Assembly (NCBI GenBank): GCA_027484025.1
Contig: JAIXTI010000062.1
Span: 1 to 48,338 of the forward strand
Origin: a bacterium
GTDB lineage: Bacteria; Gemmatimonadota; Gemmatimonadetes; Gemmatimonadales; Gemmatimonadaceae
Direction of reading: 5' to 3'
Length of the DNA stretch: 48,338 nt
This document shows, piece after piece, positions 1 through 8,527 of the stretch (position 1 is the stretch's first letter; every line of letters starts with the position of its first letter). A program made the translations under genes and the position numbers. Below the pieces are notes generated by a model. That model ran no database searches. It worked only from the letters and a program-made list of their open reading frames with translations, and was not told where the DNA came from.

Positions 1-1014
1 CAGCGCCGTGAGCAATCCCGCCGCGCCGACGAATCCCATGACCCATGGGCCGTAGCTCAGCCGGGTGACGCGCAGCAGCGCGAGATCGGCATCGGGGCCC
101 TTGAGTCCCGGCACTGCGGTGATGGCGGCAAAGCCAATGAAAAACACGAAGAGCAGAATGATCTGGTACAACGGCATGAGGATGGCGTTGCGCCGGAACG
201 CCGCGTCGCTGCGCGCGGCGAAGACGGAACCAAACGTGTGTGGCCACATGTAGAAGCCGAACACGGTCATGAGGATGGTGCTCGTGTACCAGGTACCGGA
301 GAACCCGCGCTCGGGAAACACGAAGAACTCCGGCTGCTTCGCAATGAGCGTGTCGAACATGGGGCCGATGCCTCCGTGCAGCGTGTACGGCAGCGCGATG
401 CCGAGTCCGACGACGGTGCAGAGGACGAGGACATCTTTGAACGCCGCTGTGTACGCGGACCCGCGCACGCCGGCGAGCACGACGTACACAATGAGCGCAG
501 CGGTGCCGAGGAGAATGGCGAGGTCGGCGTTGATGAGTCCGTACGACGACTCGCTCACCAGAATGCCGAGTCCCTTGAGCTGCAGGACCAGATAGGGGAT
601 GAGCGCGCAGGTGCCGACAATGGCGACGACGCGCCCGAGCCATGGGCTGCCGTAGGCGCGGGCAAAGTAGTCCGGTTGCGTGATGACCTGCCACGAGAGC
701 CCACGTCGCCAGATGGCCGGGAGCAGCCAGTACGACACCGCGTACGCCACTGATGCGTAGCCGATGATGTAGTAGGCCGGCGCGCCGCGGGCATAGGCCC
801 ACCCGCTGCCCCCGAGGAAGGTGAAGGTGGTATACATCTCGCCCGCGAGTAGCATGAAGATGAGTACCGATCCGAACCCGCGGCTGGCCACGCTCCATTG
901 CTCGAGGCTCTGCGCACCGCGACCGCGTACCGAGAGGACGAAGGCGATGATCAGCGTGAGCGCCATGAGGCCAAGGGCAATGGTGGCCTCGCCGAACTCA
1001 ACGGCTGTCGTCAC
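1..1014 (-). CDS. SSS-family sodium:solute symporter (partial, C-terminus off window)
   Basis: This is the N-terminal 338 codons of a polytopic inner-membrane protein of the sodium:solute symporter (SSS) family, read from a GTG at 1014-1012; the gene runs off the left edge. Hydrophobic helices alternate with short loops. The stretch with YTTFTFLGGSGWAYARG, then PAYYIIGY and QPDYFARAYGS, is typical of the pantothenate/monocarboxylate (MctP-like) branch. The start is chosen because its GTG overlaps the TGA of the upstream DUF3311 gene as GTGA, a translational-coupling arrangement, and because DUF3311 proteins habitually sit beside SSS permeases. With the M20 hydrolase upstream it may import a carboxylate or amino-acid-like product. 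The substrate cannot be read from sequence. Family is confident; specificity is not. Confidence 0.9.
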   Translation of the reverse strand, partial: MTTAVEFGEATIALGLMALTLIIAFVLSVRGRGAQSLEQWSVASRGFGSVLIFMLLAGEMYTTFTFLGGSGWAYARGAPAYYIIGYASVAYAVSYWLLPAIWRRGLSWQVITQPDYFARAYGSPWLGRVVAIVGTCALIPYLVLQLKGLGILVSESSYGLINADLAILLGTAALIVYVVLAGVRGSAYTAAFKDVLVLCTVVGLGIALPYTLHGGIGPMFDTLIAKQPEFFVFPERGFSGTWYTSTILMTVFGFYMWPHTFGSVFAARSDAAFRRNAILMPLYQIILLFVFFIGFAAITAVPGLKGPDADLALLRVTRLSYGPWVMGFVGAAGLLTAL

Positions 1015-1211
1015 TCGTTGGCGCTCGTCTCACGAGAATCGACGAACCAGAGGACAAGCGATGTACAGAGGACCCATCCCGAAATCCACGCCAACAGAAA
1101 CGGCATGCCGAAGATGCGCGGCTCGATGCGATTGGCGAACCATGGCGCGCCGAGAATGGCCACCATGGGGACCAGCACGAGCCAACGATGCATTCGTCGC
1201 GGCGCGCTCAC
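1011..1211 (-). CDS. DUF3311 small membrane protein, symporter partner
   Basis: This is a 66-residue protein with two predicted membrane helices (about residues 10-24 and 36-56) and a WFANRIEPRIFGMPF loop between them, the usual pattern of DUF3311. Such mini-proteins are commonly encoded immediately before an SSS-type permease and are thought to be an accessory subunit, although the biochemical role is not established. Here the stop codon overlaps the symporter GTG by four bases, and the start lies three bases after the stop of the M20 hydrolase, so all three are very likely one transcript. Length and layout match the family. Confidence 0.85.
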   Translation of the reverse strand: MSAPRRMHRWLVLVPMVAILGAPWFANRIEPRIFGMPFLLAWISGWVLCTSLVLWFVDSRETSANE

Positions 1212-1214
1212 GAA

Positions 1215-2471
1215 TCAGGCGTTCGGCGTGAGCAGGTCGAGCGTGGCCGCTGTGAGATAGCGGAGCCCGATATCCAGTGATCGTTCGTCGACCTGGAAGC
1301 GCGGATGATGATGCGGAAAGGTGATCCCCGCCGCTTCGTTGCCGGCGCCGACGAAGGCGAACACGCCCGGCGCGCGCTGCTGATAGGCCGAAAAGTCTTC
1401 TCCGCCCATAGTGGGACGCATATCGACGAGTGTGTCGTTGCCAAAGGTGCGTCGCACGACGTCGGTAAGCCGCGCTGAGAGCACCGGATCGTTCACCACC
1501 GGCCGATAGCCTTGTTCGTAGTGGAACTCGTAGCTGGCACCGAACGCTTCCGCGATGCCCTTGATGACCCGTTCCATCTGCGCCGGCACGGCGATGCGCA
1601 GGGCGGCGTCGAAGGTGCGCACCGTGCCCGACAGATAGGCGCTGCTGGGGATGACGTTGAACGTGGTGCCGGCGATGAATTGCGTGACCGACAGGACCAC
1701 CGGATCGAGTGGGTCGACGGTGCGCGACACCACCTGTTGCAGCGCCGTCACGATCTGCGCGCCGATGGCGATGGGATCGACACATTCATGCGGCATGGCG
1801 GCGTGTCCGCCCTTCCCGATGATCGTGCACTGAAAGTTGTCGGGAGCGGCCATGGCGGGACCGCTCAGAATGCCAATGCGCCCAACCGGCATGGGTGCCC
1901 AGAGATGCAGCCCGATGACCTGTGCCACGCCATCCATGACGCCGTGTTGCACCAGTTCTTCGGCGCCGCCGGGGGACAACTCCTCCGCGTGCTGAAAGAC
2001 AAAGCGCACCGTGCCGGGGAGCGTATCGACGCGGGCGGCGAGGAGCGCGGCGAGTCCGAGCACAATCGCGGTGTGCCCATCGTGGCCGCACGCGTGCATG
2101 GCACCGTCGCGCGTACTGCGGAACGCGACGTCGGCTTCTTCGTGAATGGGCAGGCCGTCGATATCGGCGCGCACCGCGATGGTGTGGCCTGGGAGTGCCC
2201 CGCGCAGTTCGGCGACCACACTCGTGCGCGTGGGGCGCGACAGCGTGAGTCCCGGGACGGCGGACAGCGTGTCGAAGATGAACTGCGACGTTTCGACTTC
2301 GTGGAAGGCGACTTCGGGGCGCTGGTGCAGCTGCCGTCGCCACTGGATGACCTGCGGGGCCAGCGCCGCGGCGGCCTCGAGGGGGGCGAGCGTCCCGCCG
2401 GCGAGAGCCGACGAAGCGAATGGTAAAGAGGTGCCCGGGAGCGTCGTCTGAACGAGGGTCATACCGTGCAT
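1215..2471 (-). CDS. M20 family metallo-amidohydrolase (amidohydrolase / N-acyl-amino-acid hydrolase)
   Basis: This is a cytosolic M20D-type zinc hydrolase of about 415-418 residues. Visible metal and catalytic motifs are ACGHDGHTA (metal-binding Cys and His), QHAEE (catalytic and metal Glu), HLWAP, the lid/dimerisation region around GKGGHAAMPH, and a C-terminal HHHPRFQVDE. Family members hydrolyse amide bonds of N-acyl amino acids, hippurate or indole-acetyl conjugates; the substrate here is unknown. The reading frame stays open further upstream, but those codons run into the divergent gene at 2519, so I start at the ATG at 2471; a second ATG at 2462 is equally possible. It leads an operon with DUF3311 and the SSS symporter, suggesting uptake of a small conjugate followed by hydrolysis. 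Confidence 0.9.
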   Translation of the reverse strand: MHGMTLVQTTLPGTSLPFASSALAGGTLAPLEAAAALAPQVIQWRRQLHQRPEVAFHEVETSQFIFDTLSAVPGLTLSRPTRTSVVAELRGALPGHTIAVRADIDGLPIHEEADVAFRSTRDGAMHACGHDGHTAIVLGLAALLAARVDTLPGTVRFVFQHAEELSPGGAEELVQHGVMDGVAQVIGLHLWAPMPVGRIGILSGPAMAAPDNFQCTIIGKGGHAAMPHECVDPIAIGAQIVTALQQVVSRTVDPLDPVVLSVTQFIAGTTFNVIPSSAYLSGTVRTFDAALRIAVPAQMERVIKGIAEAFGASYEFHYEQGYRPVVNDPVLSARLTDVVRRTFGNDTLVDMRPTMGGEDFSAYQQRAPGVFAFVGAGNEAAGITFPHHHPRFQVDERSLDIGLRYLTAATLDLLTPNA

Positions 2472-2518
2472 CGGGGCAAAAGTGTAACCGGGGGGCCGCA
2501 GCCCGCGTAAATTGGAGT

Positions 2519-3196
2519 ATGCCTCTGACCCAGCCTCCCACGCCACCCGCGCCGCCCGTCGCCGCGGGGCCTGAAGCCCCGAGATCGCAGCCGTCGGCCA
2601 TCGATGTGGGAACGGGTGTCCCCATCGTGGTCCCCCGTCCGGTGACGCAGGCGGAGGTCGACGCCCTCAAGGAAAAGCGTTCCGAACTGTCGCGGCAGCT
2701 GACCAGTGCCAGCGATCGCCGCAAAGATGTGGTGCGCGATCTCGGGCGTGCGTCCGAAGAAAGCAAAGCGGGGCTGCAAAAGCGTCTCGATGTGCTCGAC
2801 GAGCGCATCGTGCAGCTGGAGCGTGACATCGCGGCGAACGGTCAGGCCCTGGCCAGCGCGCCGGGTGACTTGGCGTTGGGGGAGCGGACCGCGCCGCAGG
2901 TCCGCTTCGGGCCGTTTTCGTCGGGACAGCTGACCGCCATTTCCATTGTGGGCACGCTGGCGGTGCTCATGCCGCTCTCGCTCGCCGTGGCGCGTGCCCT
3001 GATGGTGCGTGCGCGTCAGCCCCGCATCACGCCGGAGATTCTCGAAGCCACCCGTCGCATGGAGCGCATGGAGCAGGCGATCGATACGGTGGCGATCGAG
3101 GTGGAGCGCATCAGCGAAGGGCAGCGGTTCGTGACGCAGCTGATGGCGGGGAAGCAGAAGGAGCCGGTGTTGGTCGAGGGGAAACGGGACGAGTAG
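2519..3196 (+). CDS. Coiled-coil, single-TM membrane protein of unknown function
   Basis: This is a 225-residue protein I do not recognise. It has a Pro-rich N-terminus (about 1-40), a charged heptad-like segment from about 45 to 105 that looks like a coiled coil (EKRSELSRQL, LDERIVQLERDI), one hydrophobic helix around 138-160, and a second charged helical tail. The ATG at 2519 is preferred because translation from an earlier in-frame start would overlap the divergent hydrolase. A GGAG lies only one base before the ATG, which is too close for normal ribosome binding. The gap to the divergent gene is about 47 bp, so promoters must overlap. A scaffold or envelope role is possible, but nothing shows it. 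Confidence 0.75.
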   Translation: MPLTQPPTPPAPPVAAGPEAPRSQPSAIDVGTGVPIVVPRPVTQAEVDALKEKRSELSRQLTSASDRRKDVVRDLGRASEESKAGLQKRLDVLDERIVQLERDIAANGQALASAPGDLALGERTAPQVRFGPFSSGQLTAISIVGTLAVLMPLSLAVARALMVRARQPRITPEILEATRRMERMEQAIDTVAIEVERISEGQRFVTQLMAGKQKEPVLVEGKRDE

Positions 3197-3206
3197 GGGC
3201 TGAGTC

Positions 3207-3602
3207 CTACGCCGGCAGATCGTCGGCCGCGCGATCACCGAGGAGTTCAGGGCGGCCCAGCATGGGGGCGCGCGCAGAGGGAGACAGCGCACCGCGCAGA
3301 CGATCGTAGTTGAGTCGAAAGAGCTCGACGGCGGCCGGAATGTCGTGCTCGCTGCGCAACCGGAAGCTGATCCACCCGGAGTGCGGGAGCGTGTGATGCG
3401 CCTGCGCGCGGCCGGCGGCGACAAGATCGCGTCGAAGGCGCACACTCACCAGCAGATCGGCGACCCCGCTGAGATGCACGTGCCCGATTTCGCGTTTGCC
3501 GACACGGAACTCCACACCGCCGTAGCGATGCGGAAGGACTTCCATGTCGCTCCAGTGGCTGAGCAGCTCTGCGAGTTTGGCGCCGTAATCGGGAGTGCCC
3601 AT
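3207..3602 (-). CDS. DUF5519 (luciferase-family domain) protein
   Basis: This is a 131-residue soluble protein. The segment GHVHLSGVADLLVS followed by HHTLPHSGWISFRLRS and a C-terminal helix with LFRLNYDRL matches the short DUF5519 family, often annotated as luciferase family protein. No enzymatic activity is established for these stand-alone domains and I infer none. The ATG at 3602 gives a normal family length. It is convergent with the coiled-coil membrane protein gene, with about 10 bp between stop codons, and is separated from the upstream glnN by about 200 bp that contains a strong hairpin. Confidence 0.75.
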   Translation of the reverse strand: MGTPDYGAKLAELLSHWSDMEVLPHRYGGVEFRVGKREIGHVHLSGVADLLVSVRLRRDLVAAGRAQAHHTLPHSGWISFRLRSEHDIPAAVELFRLNYDRLRGALSPSARAPMLGRPELLGDRAADDLPA

Positions 3603-3741
3603 TCATCGTTCCGCGCCGAGTGTGGACCGACATTTCCACGAGCTACTGCAAGAGCATGCAGCCGGAACGTCATTGCGGCAAGTCAACGTCGTGAGATGCG
3701 CTCCGCGCAGCACTCGCCCTGATTTCCCCCCAGCTCGACAG

Positions 3742-3781
3742 ACAACGGGCCGCGCTGCCAAATGGCAACGCGGCCCGTTGT
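3742..3781 (-). terminator. Candidate terminator hairpin downstream of glnN
   Basis: There is a 13-bp perfect inverted repeat (arms 3742-3754 and 3769-3781, core CGGGCCGCG), extended by a 4-bp inner TGCC/GGCA stem closing on an AAAT loop, with one mismatch between the two stems. It lies 20 bp after the glnN stop codon, where a terminator is expected. No clear T-tract follows on either strand, so it may instead protect the mRNA 3' end or act with a termination factor. The rest of the 3603-3800 gap shows nothing else. Confidence 0.6.
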
Positions 3782-3800
3782 GTATGTCCAGCGGCTGCGA

Positions 3801-6023
3801 TCAGACCGGGAACAGCATCTCGCGGTACCGCGGCAGCGGCCACATCTCGTCGGCAATGGCGAGTTCGAGCGCATCGCTGGCTTCACGCACTTCGGCCATC
3901 GTGTCGCACGCCGTCGTGGTGAGGTACACACCCTGCGCGGCGAGGTCGTCGTGCAGATGCTCGGCCTTGGCCGTGACCTTGGCGAGCTCGGCGCGCTTCT
4001 TCTGCAGCGTGGCGACGAGCTTGGAGGTGGCGTTGGCCGCGTCGACGATGGGCTGCATGTTGATGCCCGCCGCCGCACCCTGTCCGGCGGCACCGGCCAG
4101 CTGACCGAGATACGCGTACGACGCCGGGAGCACCTGCGTGTCCACGATCTGCTGCAGCGTGTGCAGCTCGATGAGGATGTCCTTCACGTAGCGCTCGAGA
4201 CGCACATGGTAGCGGCTCTCGAGTTCGACGTCCGAAAGAATGCCGGTGTCCTTGAAGAGCGCCTTCGCCGTGTCCGTGCGCAGCTGGGCCAGCGCTTCCG
4301 GCGTACGACGCAGGTTGAGCAGACCACGCTTGTTGGCTTCGACCACCCACTCGTCGGAGTAGTTGTTGCCTTCGAAGCGCACCGCGGCCGTTTCCTTGAA
4401 CGCCTTGCGCGCCACTTTGAGCGCGGCGTTGTCGGTGCTGGCACCGGCCGCGATTTCCTTCTTGAGCTCTTCGATCATTTCGCCGACCGCTTCGGCGACC
4501 GCGGCCTGCAGCAGCATGACCGGGAACGCGATGCTCTGCGAAGCGCCCACCGCGCGGAACTCGAACTTCGCGCCCGTGAACGCGAACGGCGACGTGCGGT
4601 TGCGGTCGGTGTTGTCCTGCTCGACTTCGGGAAGCTTGGCGACACCGAGCTTGAGCATCGCCTGCTCGGCGTTGTTGGCCGACGTCTTGCCCGCGGCGAT
4701 GTCTTCGACGACCTGTGTGAGGCCGGAACCGAGGAACGCCGAGATGATGGCCGGCGGCGCTTCGTTGGCGCCGAGGCGGTGTTCGTTACCCGTGACGGCG
4801 ATACCGGCGCGCAGCAGACCGGCGTGCTTGTGCACACCCTTGAGCACCGCAGCCAGGAACAGCAGGAAGCGGATGTTCTGGTGCGGCGTCTTGCCGGGCT
4901 TGAGCAGGTTGGTGCCGTCGAGCGCGTTGTCGGAGACAATGGCCATGGACCAGTTGCAGTGCTTGCCCGAGCCGTTGATGCCGGCGAACGGCTTCTCGTG
5001 CACGAGCGCCTGCAGGCCATGGCGCAGCGCGACCTTGCGCATGATGGCCATGACGAGGTGGTTGTGGTCCACCGCGACTTCGGAGTCTTCGAAGTACGGC
5101 GCCATTTCGAACTGCGACGGCGCGACTTCGTTGTGGCGCGTGGTGATGGGCACGCCGAGCTTGTAGAGCTCGTGCTCGACTTCGCTGATGCACGCCTGGA
5201 CGCGCTCGGGGATGCCACCGAAATAGTGGTCTTCGAGCTGCTGGCCACGCGGCGGCGGTGACCCCACGAGCGTGCGGCCGGCCATGACGAGGTCGGGGCG
5301 CAGCGCGAAGTGGCCGCGGTCGATCATGAAGAATTCCTGCTCCACGCCGAGCGTCGTGATGACGCGCAGCACACCGGTGTCGCCAATGAGGCCGAGCATT
5401 TCGGTGGCGCGGGCGGAAAGCGTATCACAGCTCCGGAGGAGCGGCGTCATTTCGTCGAGCGCTTCGCCGTTGTAGCCGATGAAGACCGACGGAATGCAGA
5501 GGTACTTCACGCCGCCGGTTTCGCTGATGAAGACGGGCGATGCGGGGTTCCACGCGGTGTAGCCGCGCGCTTCCCAGGTGGCGCGAAGACCGCCCGACGG
5601 GAACGACGACGCGTCGGGTTCCGACTGAATGAGCTGCTCGCCGGTGAACGTCTCGATGGCGTGGCCGTGCTCGTCGAAGTTCAGGAAGGCGTCATGCTTT
5701 TCGGCGGTGAGCCCCGTCTGCGGCTGGAACCAGTGCGTGAAGTGGGTGACGCCGCGCGACATCGCCCACTCCTTGATGACCTGCGCAACGACGGGCGCGA
5801 TGTCGGAGTCGAGCTTTTTGCCGAGGCGGATGGAGGCCGCGAGCTTCTTGTAGACGTCCTTGGGCAACTTCGCGCGCATCTGGCGAATGCCGAAGGTGTT
5901 CATGCCGAACCAGGCGCTCGTGGGGAGCTGGACGCCGTTTTCCTCGGGACGCGAGGTGTGGCGCGGCGCACGGTGCGAGATCTCGCGCATGGCGATCGCG
6001 CGCGAGTTGTTGTTGTTGGCCAT
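3801..6023 (-). CDS. glnN: Glutamine synthetase type III
   Basis: This enzyme forms glutamine from glutamate, ammonia and ATP in the cytoplasm. The 740-residue length is typical of GSIII, well above the roughly 450-470 of type I. Diagnostic GSIII segments are present: the N-terminal VQLPTSAWFGMNTFGIRQM, then HWFQPQTGLTAEKHDAF, SFPSGGLRATWEARGYTAW, the catalytic FAGINGSGKHCNWSM and the NEAPPAI segment. The ATG at 6023 is followed by an Asn run (MANNNNSR). No strong Shine-Dalgarno is adjacent; a GGAGG lies about 25 bp upstream. No PII (glnB), ammonium transporter or GlnR-like gene is next to it. Two TTGTGCA direct repeats 21 bp apart lie upstream, and a strong hairpin lies downstream, so it is probably monocistronic. 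Confidence 0.95.
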   Translation of the reverse strand: MANNNNSRAIAMREISHRAPRHTSRPEENGVQLPTSAWFGMNTFGIRQMRAKLPKDVYKKLAASIRLGKKLDSDIAPVVAQVIKEWAMSRGVTHFTHWFQPQTGLTAEKHDAFLNFDEHGHAIETFTGEQLIQSEPDASSFPSGGLRATWEARGYTAWNPASPVFISETGGVKYLCIPSVFIGYNGEALDEMTPLLRSCDTLSARATEMLGLIGDTGVLRVITTLGVEQEFFMIDRGHFALRPDLVMAGRTLVGSPPPRGQQLEDHYFGGIPERVQACISEVEHELYKLGVPITTRHNEVAPSQFEMAPYFEDSEVAVDHNHLVMAIMRKVALRHGLQALVHEKPFAGINGSGKHCNWSMAIVSDNALDGTNLLKPGKTPHQNIRFLLFLAAVLKGVHKHAGLLRAGIAVTGNEHRLGANEAPPAIISAFLGSGLTQVVEDIAAGKTSANNAEQAMLKLGVAKLPEVEQDNTDRNRTSPFAFTGAKFEFRAVGASQSIAFPVMLLQAAVAEAVGEMIEELKKEIAAGASTDNAALKVARKAFKETAAVRFEGNNYSDEWVVEANKRGLLNLRRTPEALAQLRTDTAKALFKDTGILSDVELESRYHVRLERYVKDILIELHTLQQIVDTQVLPASYAYLGQLAGAAGQGAAAGINMQPIVDAANATSKLVATLQKKRAELAKVTAKAEHLHDDLAAQGVYLTTTACDTMAEVREASDALELAIADEMWPLPRYREMLFPV

Positions 6024-6059
6024 GGACGGGGCGGAAAGAAGTCAGGCGACCTCCGTGAG

Positions 6060-6087
6060 TTGTGCACGGTGTCGCAGATTTTGTGCA
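6060..6087. promoter_or_regulatory. Direct repeat TTGTGCA x2 upstream of glnN
   Basis: Two copies of TTGTGCA (6060-6066 and 6081-6087) are spaced 21 bp apart, two helical turns, 37-64 bp upstream of the glnN start. This could be a regulator site, but no known consensus is recognised. The remaining divergent gap (6024-6290) is relatively AT-rich, with TATAAA at 6210-6215 on the plus strand, and contains no other gene I can support. Confidence 0.3.
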
Positions 6088-6290
6088 GGAGACGCAGAAA
6101 TATGGTCGCATCCGGAGCGCTTTCCAACTGTTTCGCGGGTGGCTGGCAGCGAGTTGGTGCGGGATTGGTAGAAATGCGCTGGCGGTGGGATTTATTGGCC
6201 AGTGTACCGTATAAAAGCCGAACCGGTGATACGCCGATTTTGCGGATGTTTACGGAAGTGCGCGGATTGGTGCGGTCTTTAGGTTGGTGG

Positions 6291-6851
6291 ATGGACTCTT
6301 TCGATCGAATTGGGGTGGCGTTGCTGCTCGCGGCGGGCGTGACTCTCTCGGGGTGTGGCGGCGAGAAGGCGCCGCCGCCGGCCAAGACCGCGGTGGCAGC
6401 CAACGGGTCGGTCATGCGGCCGCCCACGCCGAGCGATTCGCTGTGCCCCCGCGACGGGTTGTGGCGCGCGTGTCATTTGGAAGACCGCATCAACAAGGCG
6501 GGGATGGGCATCAAGGTGCTTGATACCATTACGGTGCCGTATTTCGCGGAACCGGGCACGCGCTACAAGATCGGCAAGACGGCGAAGCTGGTGGCGTTCT
6601 TCTTTGCCGACTCGGCGGCCGGGGCCGCGGCGACGGCGTCGCTCGACGAGCTGCGGCTCACGCCCCCGCGCGATTCGATCGGGAAATGGCCGACGGCGCC
6701 ATTCGAGGCGATCCGCACGGCCAACATGATTGCGGTGCTCTTCGAGGTCACGGCGGGGCAGGCGGAGCGCGTACGGTTGGCGCTGACGGCGGGGGCGCCG
6801 CAGCCATATACGGAACAGGCGCAGACCTTGCCGCCGGCGACGGCGCGGTGA
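6291..6851 (+). CDS. Putative lipoprotein of unknown function
   Basis: This is a 186-residue protein with a signal peptide ending in a lipobox: a hydrophobic run (VALLLAAGVT) followed by LSGC, Cys at about residue 22. It is then predicted to be lipid-anchored at the cell envelope. The mature part begins with a Pro/Ala-rich linker, then a compact domain of about 140 residues with no motif I recognise. The frame is open far upstream, inside the glnN region, but coding antisense to glnN is not credible. The ATG at 6291, preceded by GGTTGGTGG, places the signal peptide correctly. Its TGA overlaps the next GTG, so the two genes are probably coupled. Confidence 0.7.
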   Translation: MDSFDRIGVALLLAAGVTLSGCGGEKAPPPAKTAVAANGSVMRPPTPSDSLCPRDGLWRACHLEDRINKAGMGIKVLDTITVPYFAEPGTRYKIGKTAKLVAFFFADSAAGAAATASLDELRLTPPRDSIGKWPTAPFEAIRTANMIAVLFEVTAGQAERVRLALTAGAPQPYTEQAQTLPPATAR

Positions 6852-7435
6852 AGGGTGCTCTTCGTGGCGCGCTCCTTGGCGCGCTGCTCGTGGCAACGCC
6901 GGTTGTCGCCATGGCGCAGGATACGACGTCAAATGCCGCCCACGGGGAGCCCGCCGCGTTGCGTTATCGCGCCATGGCGTTCGGTGTGGTGAGTTCGGCC
7001 ACCTGGACACAGGCACTCGGTGTTCCCGAAGGCTGGGACCGCACCTGGCAGGGGTACGGCAACCGGCTCAGCGATCAAGTGGGATTTGCGCTGTCGGAGG
7101 AGCTGTTGCGCGTAGGGCTCGAGCGCGCCACGGGGTGGGAGAGTGCCTACGGGCCGTGCGACGCGGCGCACGGGGCGCGGCCGTGGCGGACACGCGCCGG
7201 GGCGGCGACGCGCTGTGCGCTGCGTAGTACGTTCACCGCCAAGAACAGCGCCGGGGCCACGCGCCCCAATGCGCCGTTGCTCGGAGCCATCGTGGCAGCG
7301 AGCGCGCTGAGTCTCACGTGGCGCCCCGAACGCAAAAGCGCGAGCAAAGGGCAGCTGTTCATGGTGACGCGTGTGGGAATCGTCACCGGCGCGACGGTGG
7401 TGAACCGGGCGGTGAAGGAGATGCGGCGGCGGTGA
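6848..7435 (+). CDS. Exported protein of unknown function
   Basis: This is a 195-residue protein starting at a GTG that overlaps the TGA of the preceding lipoprotein gene (GTGA). The N-terminus is a classical signal peptide with a hydrophobic core (LLGALLVATPVV) and an AMAQ cleavage site near residue 24. The mature region has a conserved-looking segment with SDQVGFALSEELLRVGLERA and a Cys pair near residues 103 and 122, then a small hydrophobic stretch (LLGAIVAASALSL), so it may have a membrane-associated end. I do not recognise the family. It probably works with the coupled lipoprotein at the envelope. Confidence 0.65.
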   Translation: MKGALRGALLGALLVATPVVAMAQDTTSNAAHGEPAALRYRAMAFGVVSSATWTQALGVPEGWDRTWQGYGNRLSDQVGFALSEELLRVGLERATGWESAYGPCDAAHGARPWRTRAGAATRCALRSTFTAKNSAGATRPNAPLLGAIVAASALSLTWRPERKSASKGQLFMVTRVGIVTGATVVNRAVKEMRRR

Positions 7436-7444
7436 GTCCCGACG

Positions 7445-8449
7445 TCAGGGGACGATAGGCGGCCCGCTGCCGCGGTAGCCGCTCGCGGCGTACAGCGCAT
7501 CAGGATCGCGCAGGGCAATCAGCTCGCGCAGGGCCGCGGTCTTGTCGGTAGCGCGCAGGTAATACGCTTGCGCGATGCGGTACCCCATGAAGTATCCCAG
7601 ATCGCCGGGCCACGCCTCGGTCGCATTACCCTGATTGTACAGCCAGCGGCTGATGTCGGTGCTCGTGCGCTCCCGATCGAACGCTTCCCAGAACTCACGC
7701 TCCCGCTGCTGCCACGTGACGTAAAACCCTCGAAAGGTGGGTGCGCCAGCAACCAACTCGGCGACGAGCTCCGCGACACCTTCGTTGAGCGCCGTGTGCA
7801 GCATGGGCGCGCCGCTGCGACCGGCGCGCGAGCCCGCTCTCGATGACAGATAATGCGAATGCTCGTGAGCGACCAAGACGGGCAGATCGCGCGCAAACGA
7901 TTTCTGGTTGTCCCGCCCAAAGCGATTGAGCTCGTCGAGCGGCGCGCGGGCGTCGGTGCCGAAGAATTCGAAGCCGATGAACATGCGTCCGTTGTTCACC
8001 GTGCCTCCCGTGCTGAACCGGCCCACGAGCAGCGTGATGGGAGGGAATGTGGCCTGCGGATACAGCGCCGTGAGTCGCCGGTTGTTGGCCCGGATGGTCG
8101 ACAGTACTACGCCGCTCCGTGACTCTGCCTTCCACCACGTCTGCAAGGCGTCGAAATAGCGGGGCGCATTCCGTGTGGCCGACACGAGTGACGCCGCCGT
8201 AATGGAACGGAGCGGAATGAATTCCCGGAGTCCGGTAGAGGCCGAGTCGAGATAGCGTCGCTGAAATGCGTCGGCGCTCCCCCCGCGTCCACCGTTCTCC
8301 CACGCCCGCCAGAACTGATCGACGTCGCTCGATTCGAAGACCGTCGCCTCCGGATCGGAGGGGGCAGTGAGCGACGAACTCCCCTGACAGGCGGTCCCTG
8401 TCAACCCGCAGAGCAACAGCCACGACAAGACACGACGTCGGATGGTCAT
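7445..8449 (-). CDS. Putative zinc-metalloprotease-like lipoprotein (HExxH)
   Basis: This is a 334-residue exported protein. The signal peptide ends in a lipobox (LTGTAC, Cys at residue 21), so it should be lipid-anchored in the envelope. The central LPVLVAHEHSHYLSSRAG contains an HExxH zinc-protease motif, followed about 25 residues later by HTALNEGVAELVAELVAG, where NEGVAE could provide the third, glutamate ligand as in gluzincins. This layout resembles DUF2268-type predicted Zn-dependent proteases, although the assignment is by motif only. It ends convergently with the exported-protein gene ending at 7435, leaving a 9-bp gap. Substrate is unknown. The 78-bp gap to the upstream EAL-HDOD gene holds nothing clear. 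Confidence 0.75.
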   Translation of the reverse strand: MTIRRRVLSWLLLCGLTGTACQGSSSLTAPSDPEATVFESSDVDQFWRAWENGGRGGSADAFQRRYLDSASTGLREFIPLRSITAASLVSATRNAPRYFDALQTWWKAESRSGVVLSTIRANNRRLTALYPQATFPPITLLVGRFSTGGTVNNGRMFIGFEFFGTDARAPLDELNRFGRDNQKSFARDLPVLVAHEHSHYLSSRAGSRAGRSGAPMLHTALNEGVAELVAELVAGAPTFRGFYVTWQQREREFWEAFDRERTSTDISRWLYNQGNATEAWPGDLGYFMGYRIAQAYYLRATDKTAALRELIALRDPDALYAASGYRGSGPPIVP

Positions 8450-8527
8450 GCCGGTTTGGACAGTCGCCGTGCGCCGAAGGTTTGAACCAGCCCGCGATCG
8501 TCGGTCGAGAGCTGCCCGAACTTTCGG

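Noticed and set aside
1512-2426. Long open frame on the plus strand opposite the M20 hydrolase
   Set aside because: It is the antisense of a well-supported gene with clear catalytic motifs, and its translation is Arg/Gly-rich without any domain.
3762-5261. 499-codon open frame antisense to glnN
   Set aside because: High-GC shadow: charged, repetitive composition with no domain, while the opposite strand encodes an unmistakable type III glutamine synthetase.
6140-6165. Possible sigma-54 (-24/-12) promoter before the lipoprotein gene
   Set aside because: CTGGCAG...TTGGT is present, but the GG-to-GC spacing does not fit the required ten bases.
6195-6215. TTGGCC ... TATAAA as a sigma-70 promoter
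   Set aside because: The spacer is only 9 bp, too short for a housekeeping promoter.
5310-6290. Upstream extension of the lipoprotein frame that ends at 6851
   Set aside because: It runs antisense through glnN and would bury the signal peptide; the ATG at 6291 places the signal peptide and lipobox correctly.
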